A DNA stretch of 64,000 bases from Aequorivita sp. H23M31 (GCF_004022485.1 NZ_CP034951.1:2480001-2544000); one strand, 5' to 3'. Counted from the stretch's first letter, positions 10,331 through 19,998 are shown. A program made the numbers and translations. Notes: generated from the sequence alone by a model not told the origin.

Positions 10331-10404
10331 AATAACATCTTTTATTTCCAGCTTACCCCGGGGAGAGGAATAATCGTAAACTCCGTTTCGGAATAAATAA
10401 CCTC

Positions 10405-11397
10405 TTATTTGCGATCTATTGGTTCTGGCTTCTCCAATTCAGCATAGGTCCTTAAGTGTTTAAATAGATAGATAACAAAAAACACCATCGAAAATAAGAA
10501 CACCAAGAATATCGGAAACTTAACCTTATTAGGTATCTCCAAAAGCCTCTCCGGTTTTAGGTTATAATCAACGCTAACAATTTTTATCGGTGTAGAATAG
10601 TCCAATAAATCCGTTCTAAGCTGATAGATGTCTTCTATCAAAAGCCGCTTTCTTTCTATTAAAAAATGTAAATCGCTGTTATTGTTAACAGATACATTAG
10701 AACCAACACTATACATTCTGGAGCTAGCCTCAACTAGGGAATCTACTTGAGAAACCATATCATAATGCTCTTTTATATCAAAGGCTTTGGTGTCGGTATA
10801 AACTTCTTGATAGGCTTTAAAGTGCTCATTCTCGTTTAGGTACTTAAAAAAATCTGCCACAACCTTTTCTGAAGCATCCTTCCCCAGTACGGGGATTTTG
10901 AATCTATGGTACTTGTAATATTTGCTGGTGGCAACGTCATTTACATATTCAGAAAAATTCTGGTTTTGGGAAAGAATTCGCAAAATATCAATGTTGGTTC
11001 TGGATTTTGAAACAAAGTTGTAAATATCCACAATTGCTTCAATCTCCATAATACCTACTTTTCCGGCATTTTCACCAAAAATAGTTTTTAGATAAGTGGT
11101 GTCACGTGCTTTAATTTTGGAATTGACAGCTTCAATCTTGTCATATACATAGTCTACACTTTCAAAATTAGGAATAATGATAGCCCGGTTATCATAAACG
11201 GCTACAGCAGAAGTATCTTTGTAATAGCCAATAGCAAATCCTATAATTATTAAAAGAAGTATCCAAATGAAAAATCTTTTAAAAAAGTGAAGAATTTCAA
11301 ATATTCCTCTGGCCATCCGCTTGAATACATCATTGGACTTTCTAAAAAAATACCCCAAATCAATCTCTTCCGAAGAATGCTGCTGTGCCATAAACAA
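10405..11397 (-). CDS. Wzz/chain-length determinant family protein
   Basis: 330 residues with two membrane helices near the ends (about 41-58 and 295-312) and a large, helix-rich periplasmic domain between them. This is the architecture of Wzz/FepE/Etk-N co-polymerases, which set polysaccharide chain length with Wzy. The segment before the second helix (PERLLEIPNKVKFPIFLVFL) has the proline-rich approach typical of the family. Start codons at residues 1 and 3 are both possible. It follows rfbD by 5 bases and precedes the GT4 gene, consistent with a Wzx/Wzy/Wzz pathway together with the neighbouring flippase and polymerase-like genes. Confidence 0.75.
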   Translation of the reverse strand: MFMAQQHSSEEIDLGYFFRKSNDVFKRMARGIFEILHFFKRFFIWILLLIIIGFAIGYYKDTSAVAVYDNRAIIIPNFESVDYVYDKIEAVNSKIKARDTTYLKTIFGENAGKVGIMEIEAIVDIYNFVSKSRTNIDILRILSQNQNFSEYVNDVATSKYYKYHRFKIPVLGKDASEKVVADFFKYLNENEHFKAYQEVYTDTKAFDIKEHYDMVSQVDSLVEASSRMYSVGSNVSVNNNSDLHFLIERKRLLIEDIYQLRTDLLDYSTPIKIVSVDYNLKPERLLEIPNKVKFPIFLVFLFSMVFFVIYLFKHLRTYAELEKPEPIDRK

Positions 11398-11402
11398 AAA
11401 TA

Positions 11403-12275
11403 TTATGAATTATTGAATGTCTTATTTATTACAGATTCTAGGCTCTCGCGCCAATCCCTATTTTTTAAACCTAACATATTTTTTGCCTTTGCATTATCCA
11501 AAACACTATACGCCGGCCGTGCGGCAAAAGTACGGTAATGGTTTGTTTTTGCAAGACTTGCAACTTCTAATTTTCCAGTTTGCCTAAGTATCTCCTCGGC
11601 AAAGCCAAACCAAGTCGTTTCTTCCCTATTGCTGAAGTGATAAAGACCATATTCTTCGGGGTCATTTTCTATTGTTTCCAGTAATGCGCGCGCTAAATCA
11701 TTTGCATTTGTGGGTGTCCCGATTTGCTCAGTGGTAATGGTCAAGATTTTTTCTTCTTCAACATATTTCAAAATAGTTTTCAGAAAGTTATGCCCGTATT
11801 GGGAATAGAGCCAAGAGGTCCGGAAAATGTAGATTTTATCACAGATTTCTTGGAGGCATTGCTCTCCCTTCAGTTTGGAACTGCCGTAAACATTGATAGG
11901 GTTGGTTGGATCGCTCTCCAAATAAGGAGACTCTTTTTTGCCATCAAAAACATAATCCGTAGAAATGTGAAGCAGTACAGTGTCATTTTCCTTACAAACT
12001 ACCGCAAGATTTTTTACCGCCTCCGCATTGATGGAAAAAGCTTTTTCCTTTTCGCTTTCCGCCTTTTCAACATTGGTGTAGGCAGCAGTATTTATGCAAT
12101 GTGAAAAGTTATTGTTTCTGAAGAAATCTTTGATCGAATCAGCATTTTCAATGTTGAGATCTTCCTTTGAGGCAAAGACAAATTCGAGAGCGGGAAACTC
12201 GGAGGCGGCATCTTTTATACATCTTCCCAATTGTCCGTTTGCGCCTGTGACAAGTATTTTCTTTATTTCTCCCAA
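11403..12275 (-). CDS. rfbD: dTDP-4-dehydrorhamnose reductase
   Basis: 290 residues of the RmlD/SDR family; reduces dTDP-4-dehydro-L-rhamnose to dTDP-L-rhamnose, the last step of the pathway. Visible are the cofactor loop GANGQLG (11-17), the STDYVFDG segment (105-112) and the catalytic pair Y130/K134 (YGSSKLKGE). The start is a TTG (12273-12275). rfbC, rfbA and rfbB follow in the same operon on the right, so all four rhamnose enzymes are present. Confidence 0.95.
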   Translation of the reverse strand: MGEIKKILVTGANGQLGRCIKDAASEFPALEFVFASKEDLNIENADSIKDFFRNNNFSHCINTAAYTNVEKAESEKEKAFSINAEAVKNLAVVCKENDTVLLHISTDYVFDGKKESPYLESDPTNPINVYGSSKLKGEQCLQEICDKIYIFRTSWLYSQYGHNFLKTILKYVEEEKILTITTEQIGTPTNANDLARALLETIENDPEEYGLYHFSNREETTWFGFAEEILRQTGKLEVASLAKTNHYRTFAARPAYSVLDNAKAKNMLGLKNRDWRESLESVINKTFNNS

Positions 12276-12415
12276 ACTGTTACCGCTCTCTTTTGTCTAT
12301 GGATTTTTTTAACCTCCTGCACAAAGTACTCTTCTTGTTCAACCTTGGAAACCACCTCTTTTAGCCCAAGATAAGCTCCGATATTTTCCACAAATATATC
12401 CCGTGTATCTATTCA

Positions 12416-12637
12416 TTACAATATTACCTTTTCAATAAAATGAACACGCTTTGGGTATTTAGCACTCAGAGTTTCCAAAACTTTGTGGATTTCCTTTTTT
12501 GGAAATAGTTTTCTCATCAGAAGCCTGTCTTCTATTTCCCCATAGAGGGAGACCTGGCTAATAATCAACGCATTGGGCAAGTCCGAATTTTTTTTATAAG
12601 ACCAAAAAATATGTGGGGAAAATATTGAAATATCCAT
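12416..12637 (-). CDS. Small DUF6922-like protein
   Basis: 73 residues beginning MDISIFSPHIFWSYKKNSD. The SPH-FW start, the central Y-G-x2-ED-x2-LL pattern and the basic end (ISQVSLYGEIEDRLLMRKLF) match the DUF6922 family as I remember it. This family often sits just upstream of an AbiEii-type nucleotidyltransferase gene. No such partner is present here. Instead the same reading frame reopens after two stops (about 12276-12411, 45-49 codons, ending over the rfbD start), which may be a leftover of a lost downstream gene. It breaks up the otherwise tight rhamnose operon and so looks like an insertion. Confidence 0.45.
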   Translation of the reverse strand: MDISIFSPHIFWSYKKNSDLPNALIISQVSLYGEIEDRLLMRKLFPKKEIHKVLETLSAKYPKRVHFIEKVIL

Positions 12638-12681
12638 TTCTTAATCTAATTTATTGAATAAAGGGAAATTAAAAACCACTT

Positions 12682-13242
12682 CTACTCCCTTTTCAAAAGA
12701 GAAACCGCTTCCTCAAAACTGGGAAGACCCATATCTTTTTCTGAAATAATAAATGCTTCCTTTGGAAGATGCCAATCCAATGCCAAGGTTGCGTCATCAA
12801 ACTTAATCCCGCCTTCGAAAGCACCATCGTAAAAATTATCGCATTTATATGAAAAAATAGATTCCTTAGATAAGGTGATAAATCCATGCGCGAATCCTTT
12901 GGGCACAAACAGCTGGCGATGGTCTACATCATCCAAAATAATAGAAAAAGATTTTCCAAAAGTTTCAGAGTTCTTTCTGATATCAACTACAATATCCAAA
13001 ACCTTCCCTTTAACCACGGTTACCAATTTTGCTTGCGCCATTTCACCGTGTTGGAAATGAAGTCCGCGCAAAACTCCTCTTGTAGAAACGGATTGATTAT
13101 CCTGAACAAACTGGATGTTTAGACCTGTGATTTTTTCAAATAGCTTTTGATTGTAGGTTTCGTAAAATATGCCACGTTTGTCCTTATAAACAGTGGGTTC
13201 AAGGATGAAACAGTCTTTAAGTGGAGTTTTCAGTAGCTTCAC
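12682..13242 (-). CDS. rfbC: dTDP-4-dehydrorhamnose 3,5-epimerase
   Basis: 186 residues, the usual length for RmlC, with a cupin fold. It epimerises C3 and C5 of dTDP-4-dehydro-6-deoxyglucose. The family signature RGVLRGLHFQ carries the catalytic histidine (H62), VPKGFAHGF (113-121) contributes the second active-site histidine, and Y132 is the candidate general acid. It follows rfbA by two bases. Confidence 0.95.
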   Translation of the reverse strand: MKLLKTPLKDCFILEPTVYKDKRGIFYETYNQKLFEKITGLNIQFVQDNQSVSTRGVLRGLHFQHGEMAQAKLVTVVKGKVLDIVVDIRKNSETFGKSFSIILDDVDHRQLFVPKGFAHGFITLSKESIFSYKCDNFYDGAFEGGIKFDDATLALDWHLPKEAFIISEKDMGLPSFEEAVSLLKRE

Positions 13243-13244
13243 GT

Positions 13245-14102
13245 TTAATCGTTTTGGAGTAAATGTTTTCCGTAACCACTCTTGAGTAACGGTTTGGCCA
13301 ATGCGTTTAATTCTTTTTTTGAAATATATCCCATTTCATAAGCCGCTTCTTCAATAGAGCCTACTTTCAGCCCCTGTCTTTTCTCAATTACCTCTACAAA
13401 TTGTGCGGCCTGCATTAAAGAAGTAAATGTTCCAGTATCAAGCCACGCCGTTCCCTTATCTAGGATGCTAACGTTCAATTTTCCATTCTTCAGATATACA
13501 TTGTTTACGTCCGTAATTTCTAATTCGCCTCTTGCACTGGGTTTTATATTTTCGGAAATTCCCACCACGCTATTATCGTAAAAATAAATGCCCGGAACAG
13601 CATAATTTGATTTCGGATTTATGGGTTTCTCTTCAATTGAAAGTGCTTTTCCGTCCTCATCAAATTCGACAACTCCATATCGCTCGGGGTCAAGTACGTG
13701 ATAAGCATAAATAACGCCGCCATCTGGATCGTTATTGGATTGCAGCAGTTCTTTTAACCCTGATCCGTAAAAAATATTGTCTCCCAGTATCAAGGCGACC
13801 TTATCTTTCCCGATAAATTCCTTTCCAATAATAAAGGCTTCTGCCAAGCCATTAGGCTCTTCTTGTGCCGCATAAAAAAAATTGCATCCCAAGTTTTTCC
13901 CATCTCCCAAAAGTTGTTTGAATAGTGGCAGATCTTTGGGTGTAGAAATAATGAGAATATCCCTGATGCCGGCATACATAAGCGTAGATAAAGGATAATA
14001 AATCATTGGTTTATCATACACGGGCATTAACTGCTTGCTTACGGCCAAAGTAATTGGATGTAAACGTGTACCCGATCCTCCTGCTAGTATTATTCCTTTC
14101 AT
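13245..14102 (-). CDS. rfbA: Glucose-1-phosphate thymidylyltransferase
   Basis: 285 residues; makes dTDP-glucose from glucose-1-phosphate and dTTP, the first step toward dTDP-rhamnose. Visible are the nucleotide-binding loop GGSGTRLHP (8-16), [18 protein letters not shown] (RmlA substrate loop), the LGDNIFYG metal-site segment and EKP. It ends two bases before rfbC. The decayed antitoxin frame upstream overlaps its 5' end on the same strand. Confidence 0.96.
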   Translation of the reverse strand: MKGIILAGGSGTRLHPITLAVSKQLMPVYDKPMIYYPLSTLMYAGIRDILIISTPKDLPLFKQLLGDGKNLGCNFFYAAQEEPNGLAEAFIIGKEFIGKDKVALILGDNIFYGSGLKELLQSNNDPDGGVIYAYHVLDPERYGVVEFDEDGKALSIEEKPINPKSNYAVPGIYFYDNSVVGISENIKPSARGELEITDVNNVYLKNGKLNVSILDKGTAWLDTGTFTSLMQAAQFVEVIEKRQGLKVGSIEEAAYEMGYISKKELNALAKPLLKSGYGKHLLQND

Positions 14103-14439
14103 TAATATGTTGATTTAAACCTAACAGGTCTCTGAATTCTGTTAATTTTATGGTATAAAATAAATCGGAATGAGATCCGATCCTAATCAGTTTTATGGTT
14201 TTTGGCGCTTCAATTTGAAACCAAATAATTCGGGTCAAATTTATGTCATTACCAGCTTCATTAATAGCTTGTTGCGTTTCCGCATTTGGAATATTACCTA
14301 CTTCGTGAAAAAGTAAATATTCTATATAATTATTTAAACTTCGATTTTCAGCTTTAGCCTTTCCCTTAACGAGATCCAACAAATCCTTGTCAAATCTTAA
14401 TGCAGTCTGTACTTTCCTGATTATAATTATTTTCAACAC
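14014..14439 (-). pseudogene. Antitoxin fused in frame to a toxin tail (decayed TA pair)
   Basis: The first ~55 residues (KVQTALRFDKDLLDLVKGKA...LNNYIEYLLFHEVGNIPNAE) look like a ribbon-helix-helix antitoxin of a type common in Bacteroidota. The frame then jumps to APKTIKLIRIGSHSDLF, which matches the extreme C-terminus of YafQ/RelE-type toxins. After that the frame runs on through the rfbA start until 14014. The simplest reading is an in-frame deletion that removed the antitoxin end and most of the toxin. No functional toxin can be made. It sits between rfbB and rfbA. Confidence 0.65.
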
Positions 14440-14566
14440 AAATTTTAGACAGCCGTAAGTATTGTTAATCGTGTATTAATTCCATCAAAAGTAATAAATA
14501 ACAGACTGCTATACAAGAGTTATATTCCGCTGACTTTCTATTAATAATCTCATTATGAACACTTTG

Positions 14567-15577
14567 TTATAATCTATCGCGATTCTCCAAATACCATGAA
14601 ATCGTCTTTCGGATGCCACTTTCAAAATTTTCTGCTGCTTTCCAACCCAATTCCTTTTCGATTTTCGAAGCATCAATAGCATATCTAAAATCGTGACCCG
14701 GACGATCCTTTACATACGTTATAAGCTCTTTATAAGAAGTGTTTTTTGGAAGCATTTCATCCAATAAATCACAAATAACCTCTGCAATATAAATGTTGTT
14801 CCGCTCATTTTTTCCACCAATGTTGTAAGTTTCACCAAGTCTCCCATTTTGGAGAGCTCGATAAATCCCACTGCAATGATCTGTTACATACAGCCAATCC
14901 CGTACATTTTTCCCATCGCCGTAAATGGGGATGGGCTCTCCTGAAATTGCCTTTCTGATTACCGTAGGAATTAATTTCTCCTTGTGCTGATAGGGCCCGT
15001 AATTATTAGAGCAGTTGGTTGTTACAACCGGCAATCCATAAGTATGAAAATAGCTTCTCACTATAAAATCTGATGATGCTTTTGAAGCACTGTACGGACT
15101 GTTGGGTGCATAGGAGGTTTTTTCAGTAAACAATCCCGTTTCACCTAAAGTGCCATACACTTCGTCGGTAGAAATGTGAAGAAAACGCGCATTTCCAAAT
15201 TCATCTTTTAAAGCATTGGGACCGGTCATCCAAGTTTTATAGGAAGCTTGGAGCAAATTAAAAGTGCCAACTATATTGGTCTGGATAAATTCCGAAGGAC
15301 CAGAAATGGAATTGTCCACATGACTTTCAGCAGCGAAGTGAACTACCTTTTGAAATTGATGTTCCGAGAATAATTTATCTATCAATCCTTCATCACAAAT
15401 ATCTCCCTTTATAAAAGTTATTTTATCCGAAACCGTCTCTAGATTTTTCAGATTTCCGGCGTAGGTAAGCTTGTCGAGAACGAAAATTTCATCTTCTGGA
15501 TTTTGAAGAATATATTCCACATAATTAGAGCCGATAAACCCTGCGCCCCCCGTAATCAGTACTTTATTGTTTTTCAA
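14567..15577 (-). CDS. rfbB: dTDP-glucose 4,6-dehydratase
   Basis: 336 residues, extended SDR family; converts dTDP-glucose to dTDP-4-dehydro-6-deoxyglucose. The NAD-binding loop GGAGFIG is at 10-16, the catalytic STDEVYG segment lies near residue 135, and the YSASKASSD motif supplies the Tyr/Lys pair near 160. It follows the DUF6909 gene by two bases, so the upstream housekeeping block may share its transcript. Confidence 0.96.
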   Translation of the reverse strand: MKNNKVLITGGAGFIGSNYVEYILQNPEDEIFVLDKLTYAGNLKNLETVSDKITFIKGDICDEGLIDKLFSEHQFQKVVHFAAESHVDNSISGPSEFIQTNIVGTFNLLQASYKTWMTGPNALKDEFGNARFLHISTDEVYGTLGETGLFTEKTSYAPNSPYSASKASSDFIVRSYFHTYGLPVVTTNCSNNYGPYQHKEKLIPTVIRKAISGEPIPIYGDGKNVRDWLYVTDHCSGIYRALQNGRLGETYNIGGKNERNNIYIAEVICDLLDEMLPKNTSYKELITYVKDRPGHDFRYAIDASKIEKELGWKAAENFESGIRKTISWYLENRDRL

Positions 15578-15579
15578 AA

Positions 15580-17289
15580 TTATTTTTTAGGAGTGTCTAA
15601 TATCTGCTTTAACATCTTATCGGTAATTAAATAGGTAGGTTTTACTCCTGTAGTACCCAATCCACCAGAAGCTAAAGTACTTCCTGTTTCAAGGGGATTA
15701 TCCGAAGCGTAATATGCATATCTCACCTTAACATCCGCGCTAATACTTCGTCTAATTTTTGATGCTGCCTGAATTGCTTTTTGATAATGTGCACCTTCCA
15801 TTTCCAAACCGATAACATTCCAAGTAGAGTTGTGGAAGAACTTTAAAACATCTCTATTTTGTAGGGAAGTCCCCAATACTGAAATCATAGTTCCAGCGAA
15901 AACCTTTACATCATCTTCACTAAAATGTGATTTGTCCAATTCGTTTTCAAAAGGATAATTATCTGCCGTACCTTCAAAAACGTGGGCCGACGGAATCATA
16001 ATATCTCCCTTTTCTCCCTCTAAAATACCCGCTTTCCCCATAATGGAAACAGAGGACACATTAAGGAATATTTGTTTGTTTTTCGAATCGGTAAAGGGCT
16101 TTAACAACTCATCCATTGTTTCGTATGCCTGCTCTCCAAAAGCGTAGTCCATTACAATAATAACGGGCCTCTGGATTTCTTCAACATTTTTTAGGGTTTC
16201 GGTATAGGTATTATTCTTAATCTTGGCGGTATCGAATATTTGGATGTCGATATTGGTGCCACTAGTATCTTCCAGAAATATCATTCCCTGAGAAGTGGCG
16301 GTTTTCATAACTTTTGTCCGTAATCCCATACTCGCTGGACTACTAAGAGTTTCAAAAACCTGAAGAGATTTCTTCTTGGCAAATTCTAAAGGCAGGGCCT
16401 TTTCAGCAAACAAGCTGTTCATCACGCTGTGCATATTCGCGCTCACTATGTGCAATGGCCGTTGCAACAGTCCATTTTCCTGCAAGGTCTGCTTAATTCT
16501 ATGTGCCCACTGTTCGCCGTGGATGTGATGGCCCAGACGTTCTCTTAAAACAGGACTAAAAGTTATAATTCGCTTATCGTCACTCACTACTTCCGCCATG
16601 GCCAATTTGCCCATATAGTATATTATGCTGAAAAAACGATTTTCATTTTTTTCGTGGGCGAAGTAAGGAAAGGCATTTTTAATCTCCTCAAATGTTCGTC
16701 CCAAGAAATTGGCGGTGTGGGTTAGGGCAACTTCCTTTTCTTCTTGGGTAAGTTCCCCATCCTTTAGAACCACCTGCTCCAGTTTCTTCCAATCGCGTAT
16801 AACTTCGCCATTTTCATTAATCAGCACCTGTTTCATTATTTTGTGCGACTCAATAAAGAGAAAGGTGAGATGGGTGAGAATATCATAAATTTCAGATCGT
16901 CCGCGAGTAATCTCGATATTCATTTGCTCGGAATCTATCCTGTAGCAGTTTCTCCGCCTTTTAAGAGGGATAATAGGCCCAAAGTGCGAATCCTTATATC
17001 CTTCGTCGCTTGTTAGATTTATGTACCTACATTCTTCGATTCCATAGGGCAAGCGGTCCATAATGTACAACAGACCCTGGAGTTCTATTTTATCTTCCGT
17101 AATGGACCCGTAGATTTCGGGTCTTAAGGTTAATAAAGAATCGAGCAGCGATTCTCCCGAAACGCCCATAGGTTTATAAAATCCCCGATTCAAAAGATGA
17201 CGCATGGTGATATACAGCTTTTCAATAGCCCCTGTGCTTTCCTGCGCCCGTGTTCGTGTGTGTGAATTCAATTTAATCATTAAACGCAA
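15580..17289 (-). CDS. DUF6909-like protein with nucleoside-phosphorylase-like C-terminus
   Basis: 569 residues, or 566 if the ATG at residue 4 (MIKLNSHTRTRAQ) is used. I recognise the family as a conserved Bacteroidota protein of unknown function (DUF6909). The C-terminal half contains MIPSAHVFEGTADNYP and then NVIGLEMEGAHYQKAI, which resembles the GxEMEG purine/uridine-phosphorylase signature that binds the nucleoside ribose. A nucleoside or phosphoribosyl substrate is therefore possible but unproven. It has no signal peptide and lies between the GH3 gene and rfbB. Confidence 0.55.
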   Translation of the reverse strand: MRLMIKLNSHTRTRAQESTGAIEKLYITMRHLLNRGFYKPMGVSGESLLDSLLTLRPEIYGSITEDKIELQGLLYIMDRLPYGIEECRYINLTSDEGYKDSHFGPIIPLKRRRNCYRIDSEQMNIEITRGRSEIYDILTHLTFLFIESHKIMKQVLINENGEVIRDWKKLEQVVLKDGELTQEEKEVALTHTANFLGRTFEEIKNAFPYFAHEKNENRFFSIIYYMGKLAMAEVVSDDKRIITFSPVLRERLGHHIHGEQWAHRIKQTLQENGLLQRPLHIVSANMHSVMNSLFAEKALPLEFAKKKSLQVFETLSSPASMGLRTKVMKTATSQGMIFLEDTSGTNIDIQIFDTAKIKNNTYTETLKNVEEIQRPVIIVMDYAFGEQAYETMDELLKPFTDSKNKQIFLNVSSVSIMGKAGILEGEKGDIMIPSAHVFEGTADNYPFENELDKSHFSEDDVKVFAGTMISVLGTSLQNRDVLKFFHNSTWNVIGLEMEGAHYQKAIQAASKIRRSISADVKVRYAYYASDNPLETGSTLASGGLGTTGVKPTYLITDKMLKQILDTPKK

Positions 17290-17303
17290 ATATACTATTA
17301 ATT

Positions 17304-18800
17304 TTAAGGCTGAATCTGGATCAAGGCATCTGCTATTTTACGATCGTTGGAAAGTCGGGCCACCTTATTTTGGCCCCCCAATTTCCCTTGTGACTTCATA
17401 AATTTATGGAAACTATCTTTTTTAAGTGGATTTATCTTCAAGGGTTGAAGTACTTTTCCTACAATCAGATCGTAATAATAAGAATTCTGTTTCTGCATTT
17501 CTTGATCCAAAAATTCAGATAACTTTTGAATATTTTCTGGCTCTTGTTCAAACTCAACCAGCCATTCATGATAGGGTAGTCCCCCATTTTGAGGAGTAAT
17601 TTGAGGAGCTACAGTAAACTCAGAAATAGAAAAGCCGAATTTCGCAATGGCCTTGTTCATCGCTTCTTCTACCTCTTTGCCTATTACGTGTTCCCCAAAG
17701 GCGGAAATAAAGTGCTTAATCCGTCCAGAAACAATTACACGATAAGGTGCAAGGGAAGTAAACTGTACCGTATCGCCTAAATTGTAAGCCCAAAGACCAG
17801 CATTTGTGGAAATAATCATTACATAGTTTACCCCGAGCTCCACTTCTCCGATAGTGATGCGTTTTGCATCTTCCTCAAAGAAAGAGTTTGCCTCAATAAA
17901 TTCATAAAAAATCCCTGAATTTAAAAGCAATAACATTCCCTTTTGTTTCTGGCTATCCTGAAAGGCGAAAAATCCTTCGCTCGCGGGGAATAGCTCAATA
18001 CTATCGACTTTTCTTCCAATTAGATTTTCAAATTTTGATCGGTAGGGTTCATAGTTTACTCCTCCATAAATGAACAAATTAAAATTCTTAAAGAGATCGC
18101 CGACCTTTTTACCCGTTCGTTGTTGAAGTTTTTCAAAATACATCTGTACCCAAGACGGGATGCCGCTGATTACAGTCATATTTTCATCTTTCGTTTCGTC
18201 TACAATAGCATCTACCTTTGTTTCCCAATCTTCAATACAGTTGGTCTCCCAGCTTGGAAGTCGGTTTTTTTGGAGATAGGAGGGAACGTAGTGGGCGACA
18301 ATACCTGATAATCGACCCACTTTAATCCCATTCTTTTCACTCATTTCAGGACTTCCCTGCAAAAAGATCATTTTTCCATTGACAAAATCCGCCTTTCCTG
18401 TTTCGTGGATATAGCATAAAATGGCATTTCGCGCCGCTTCAATATGGAATGGCATGGATTCCTTGGTGAGAGGTATATATTTTGCTCCAGAAGTTGTGCC
18501 AGAGGTTTTGGCAAAATAAATTGGTTTGCCTGGCCATAATACATTCTCTTTACCGGCAACAACCTGTTCAACGTATGGTTTTAATTCTTCATAATCCCGA
18601 ACTGGCACTCTTTCAGTAAAATTCTTAAAGCTTTTGATATCATCGAATCCGTGATCTTTTCCGAAGGCAGTATTTTTTGCTTCTGAAATTAACTTATCAA
18701 AAACCTTCTGCTGAGTTTCCACCGGCTTTTCAGACCATTGATTTATCTGACTTACGATAACCTTGGCGAATATTTTTGCTGAAAAGGATTTTACGGACAT
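17304..18800 (-). CDS. GH3-type acyl-adenylate family protein
   Basis: 498 residues of the GH3 auxin-responsive promoter family, a branch of the ANL adenylating enzymes. The AMP-binding P-loop-like stretch is YFAKTSGTTSGAKYIPLT (about residues 103-120), and ELFPASEGFFAF and YNLGDTVQF provide further ATP/AMP contacts. In plants such enzymes join amino acids to acyl acids; the bacterial substrates are not known. It lies 6 bases after the M23 peptidase gene on the same strand. Confidence 0.85.
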   Translation of the reverse strand: MSVKSFSAKIFAKVIVSQINQWSEKPVETQQKVFDKLISEAKNTAFGKDHGFDDIKSFKNFTERVPVRDYEELKPYVEQVVAGKENVLWPGKPIYFAKTSGTTSGAKYIPLTKESMPFHIEAARNAILCYIHETGKADFVNGKMIFLQGSPEMSEKNGIKVGRLSGIVAHYVPSYLQKNRLPSWETNCIEDWETKVDAIVDETKDENMTVISGIPSWVQMYFEKLQQRTGKKVGDLFKNFNLFIYGGVNYEPYRSKFENLIGRKVDSIELFPASEGFFAFQDSQKQKGMLLLLNSGIFYEFIEANSFFEEDAKRITIGEVELGVNYVMIISTNAGLWAYNLGDTVQFTSLAPYRVIVSGRIKHFISAFGEHVIGKEVEEAMNKAIAKFGFSISEFTVAPQITPQNGGLPYHEWLVEFEQEPENIQKLSEFLDQEMQKQNSYYYDLIVGKVLQPLKINPLKKDSFHKFMKSQGKLGGQNKVARLSNDRKIADALIQIQP

Positions 18801-18806
18801 ACGCTA

Positions 18807-19670
18807 TTAATCAAAATCAATATAACTTGTTGGGTTAACCGGAATTCCATCGCGCCATAGTTCAAAGTGCAAATGCGGGCCCGTGGTGAGTTCTCCCGTG
18901 CTTCCCACTGTAGCAATGACTTCCCCACCCTTCACCAATTCTCCTTCTCCCTTAGTTAACATTGCGTTATGTTTATAAACCGAGATTAGGTTGTTATTAT
19001 GTTTGAGAATAATAACATTTCCGGTTTGGGCCGTCCATTCGGCAAAGATAACGGTACCGTCCGCTATGGCTTTTACCGGCGCATCCTTGGCAGTAACAAT
19101 ATCAACGGCGTAATGCTTGGTTTTGCTGTCATAAGGCGAGGAGATGGTGCCATTTACGGGAGAAAACAAAGTATATTGTTGATCGCGGATACCAATTAAT
19201 GGATTGTATTTATCTTCTTGTAAAACTTGGTCTCGTAACAGCGAATCCCTTCTGGATGTTCGTACTAGAACCGAAGGATCGGTTTTGGCAAGCTCGATAA
19301 TGGAATCCTTATTAAATTCTACTGTTTTTACATCTCCGGTCAATACTTTCTTTATTGATGCCAGATATTGTTCATTAAGGTCGATAATGCGCTGTAGTGA
19401 GTCGGTTTTGTAAACTAGCGTTGTCGCCCTGCGTTTTAGGTTAGTAGAGGAGTAGCCAGGAATATATTCCCGCAGCGGAGTAAAAGCGATAATTATAGTT
19501 GTCGTCAATATTAAAAACAAGGCAAAAAGAGTACTGAACACAAAAACATTAAGCCTGTTGAGCTTAAATGAAAACCGTTCCTCAAAGGTTTCTTCATTTA
19601 GAATTACCAAGCGGTATTTGTGCAACAGTTTCTTTCTGAATCTCTTGACTGGTTTTTCCTTCTTTACCAT
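18807..19670 (-). CDS. M23 family peptidase, membrane-anchored
   Basis: 287 residues from the ATG at 19668-19670 (MVKKEKPVKRFRKKLLHKYR). A longer frame to 19709 exists but adds an unlikely prefix. There is a cytoplasmic basic stretch, one membrane helix (about residues 41-65), a short coiled region and a C-terminal LytM domain. The zinc ligands are visible as HYAVD (HxxxD) and HLHFELW (HxH), so it should be an active peptidoglycan endopeptidase. It is divergent from tatA and followed closely by the GH3 gene. Confidence 0.9.
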   Translation of the reverse strand: MVKKEKPVKRFRKKLLHKYRLVILNEETFEERFSFKLNRLNVFVFSTLFALFLILTTTIIIAFTPLREYIPGYSSTNLKRRATTLVYKTDSLQRIIDLNEQYLASIKKVLTGDVKTVEFNKDSIIELAKTDPSVLVRTSRRDSLLRDQVLQEDKYNPLIGIRDQQYTLFSPVNGTISSPYDSKTKHYAVDIVTAKDAPVKAIADGTVIFAEWTAQTGNVIILKHNNNLISVYKHNAMLTKGEGELVKGGEVIATVGSTGELTTGPHLHFELWRDGIPVNPTSYIDFD

Positions 19671-19760
19671 TAGCTGAAAAGCTTTTTTACAAATATAAAT
19701 TAAACTCAATCCTTAAACACTAAAGTCTAGCTCAAAACGTTATATCTAAACAATTCTTGC

Positions 19761-19768
19761 TACCTTTG
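19761..19768 (+). promoter_or_regulatory. Candidate -7 element of tatA
   Basis: TACCTTTG matches the Bacteroidota -7 consensus TAnnTTTG and lies 20 bases before the tatA ATG. No clear TTTG -33 box is seen at the expected distance. Confidence 0.5.
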
Positions 19769-19788
19769 CAAGATTAAATAACAAACTA

Positions 19789-19977
19789 ATGAGTGCATTA
19801 TTCCTTCCCTTAGCTATTGGCCCTTGGCAGATTGCTTTAATCGTTATTATTGTATTGTTGCTTTTCGGTGGAAAGAAAATCCCTGAACTGATGCGTGGTC
19901 TAGGAAGTGGTCTTAAAGAATTCAAGGATGCTTCCAAAGATGAAACAACCGACAAAAAGATAGATGAGAATAAATAA
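19789..19977 (+). CDS. tatA: Twin-arginine translocase subunit TatA/E
   Basis: 62 residues: an N-terminal membrane helix ([19 protein letters not shown]), the FGGKKIPEL hinge, an amphipathic helix ([15 protein letters not shown]) and a charged tail. This is the full TatA/TatE pattern; TatA oligomers form the pore for folded proteins. It is a single-gene unit with its own promoter and terminator. Confidence 0.93.
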   Translation: MSALFLPLAIGPWQIALIVIIVLLLFGGKKIPELMRGLGSGLKEFKDASKDETTDKKIDENK

Positions 19978-19998
19978 GATTTATTCTTTATAATATAG

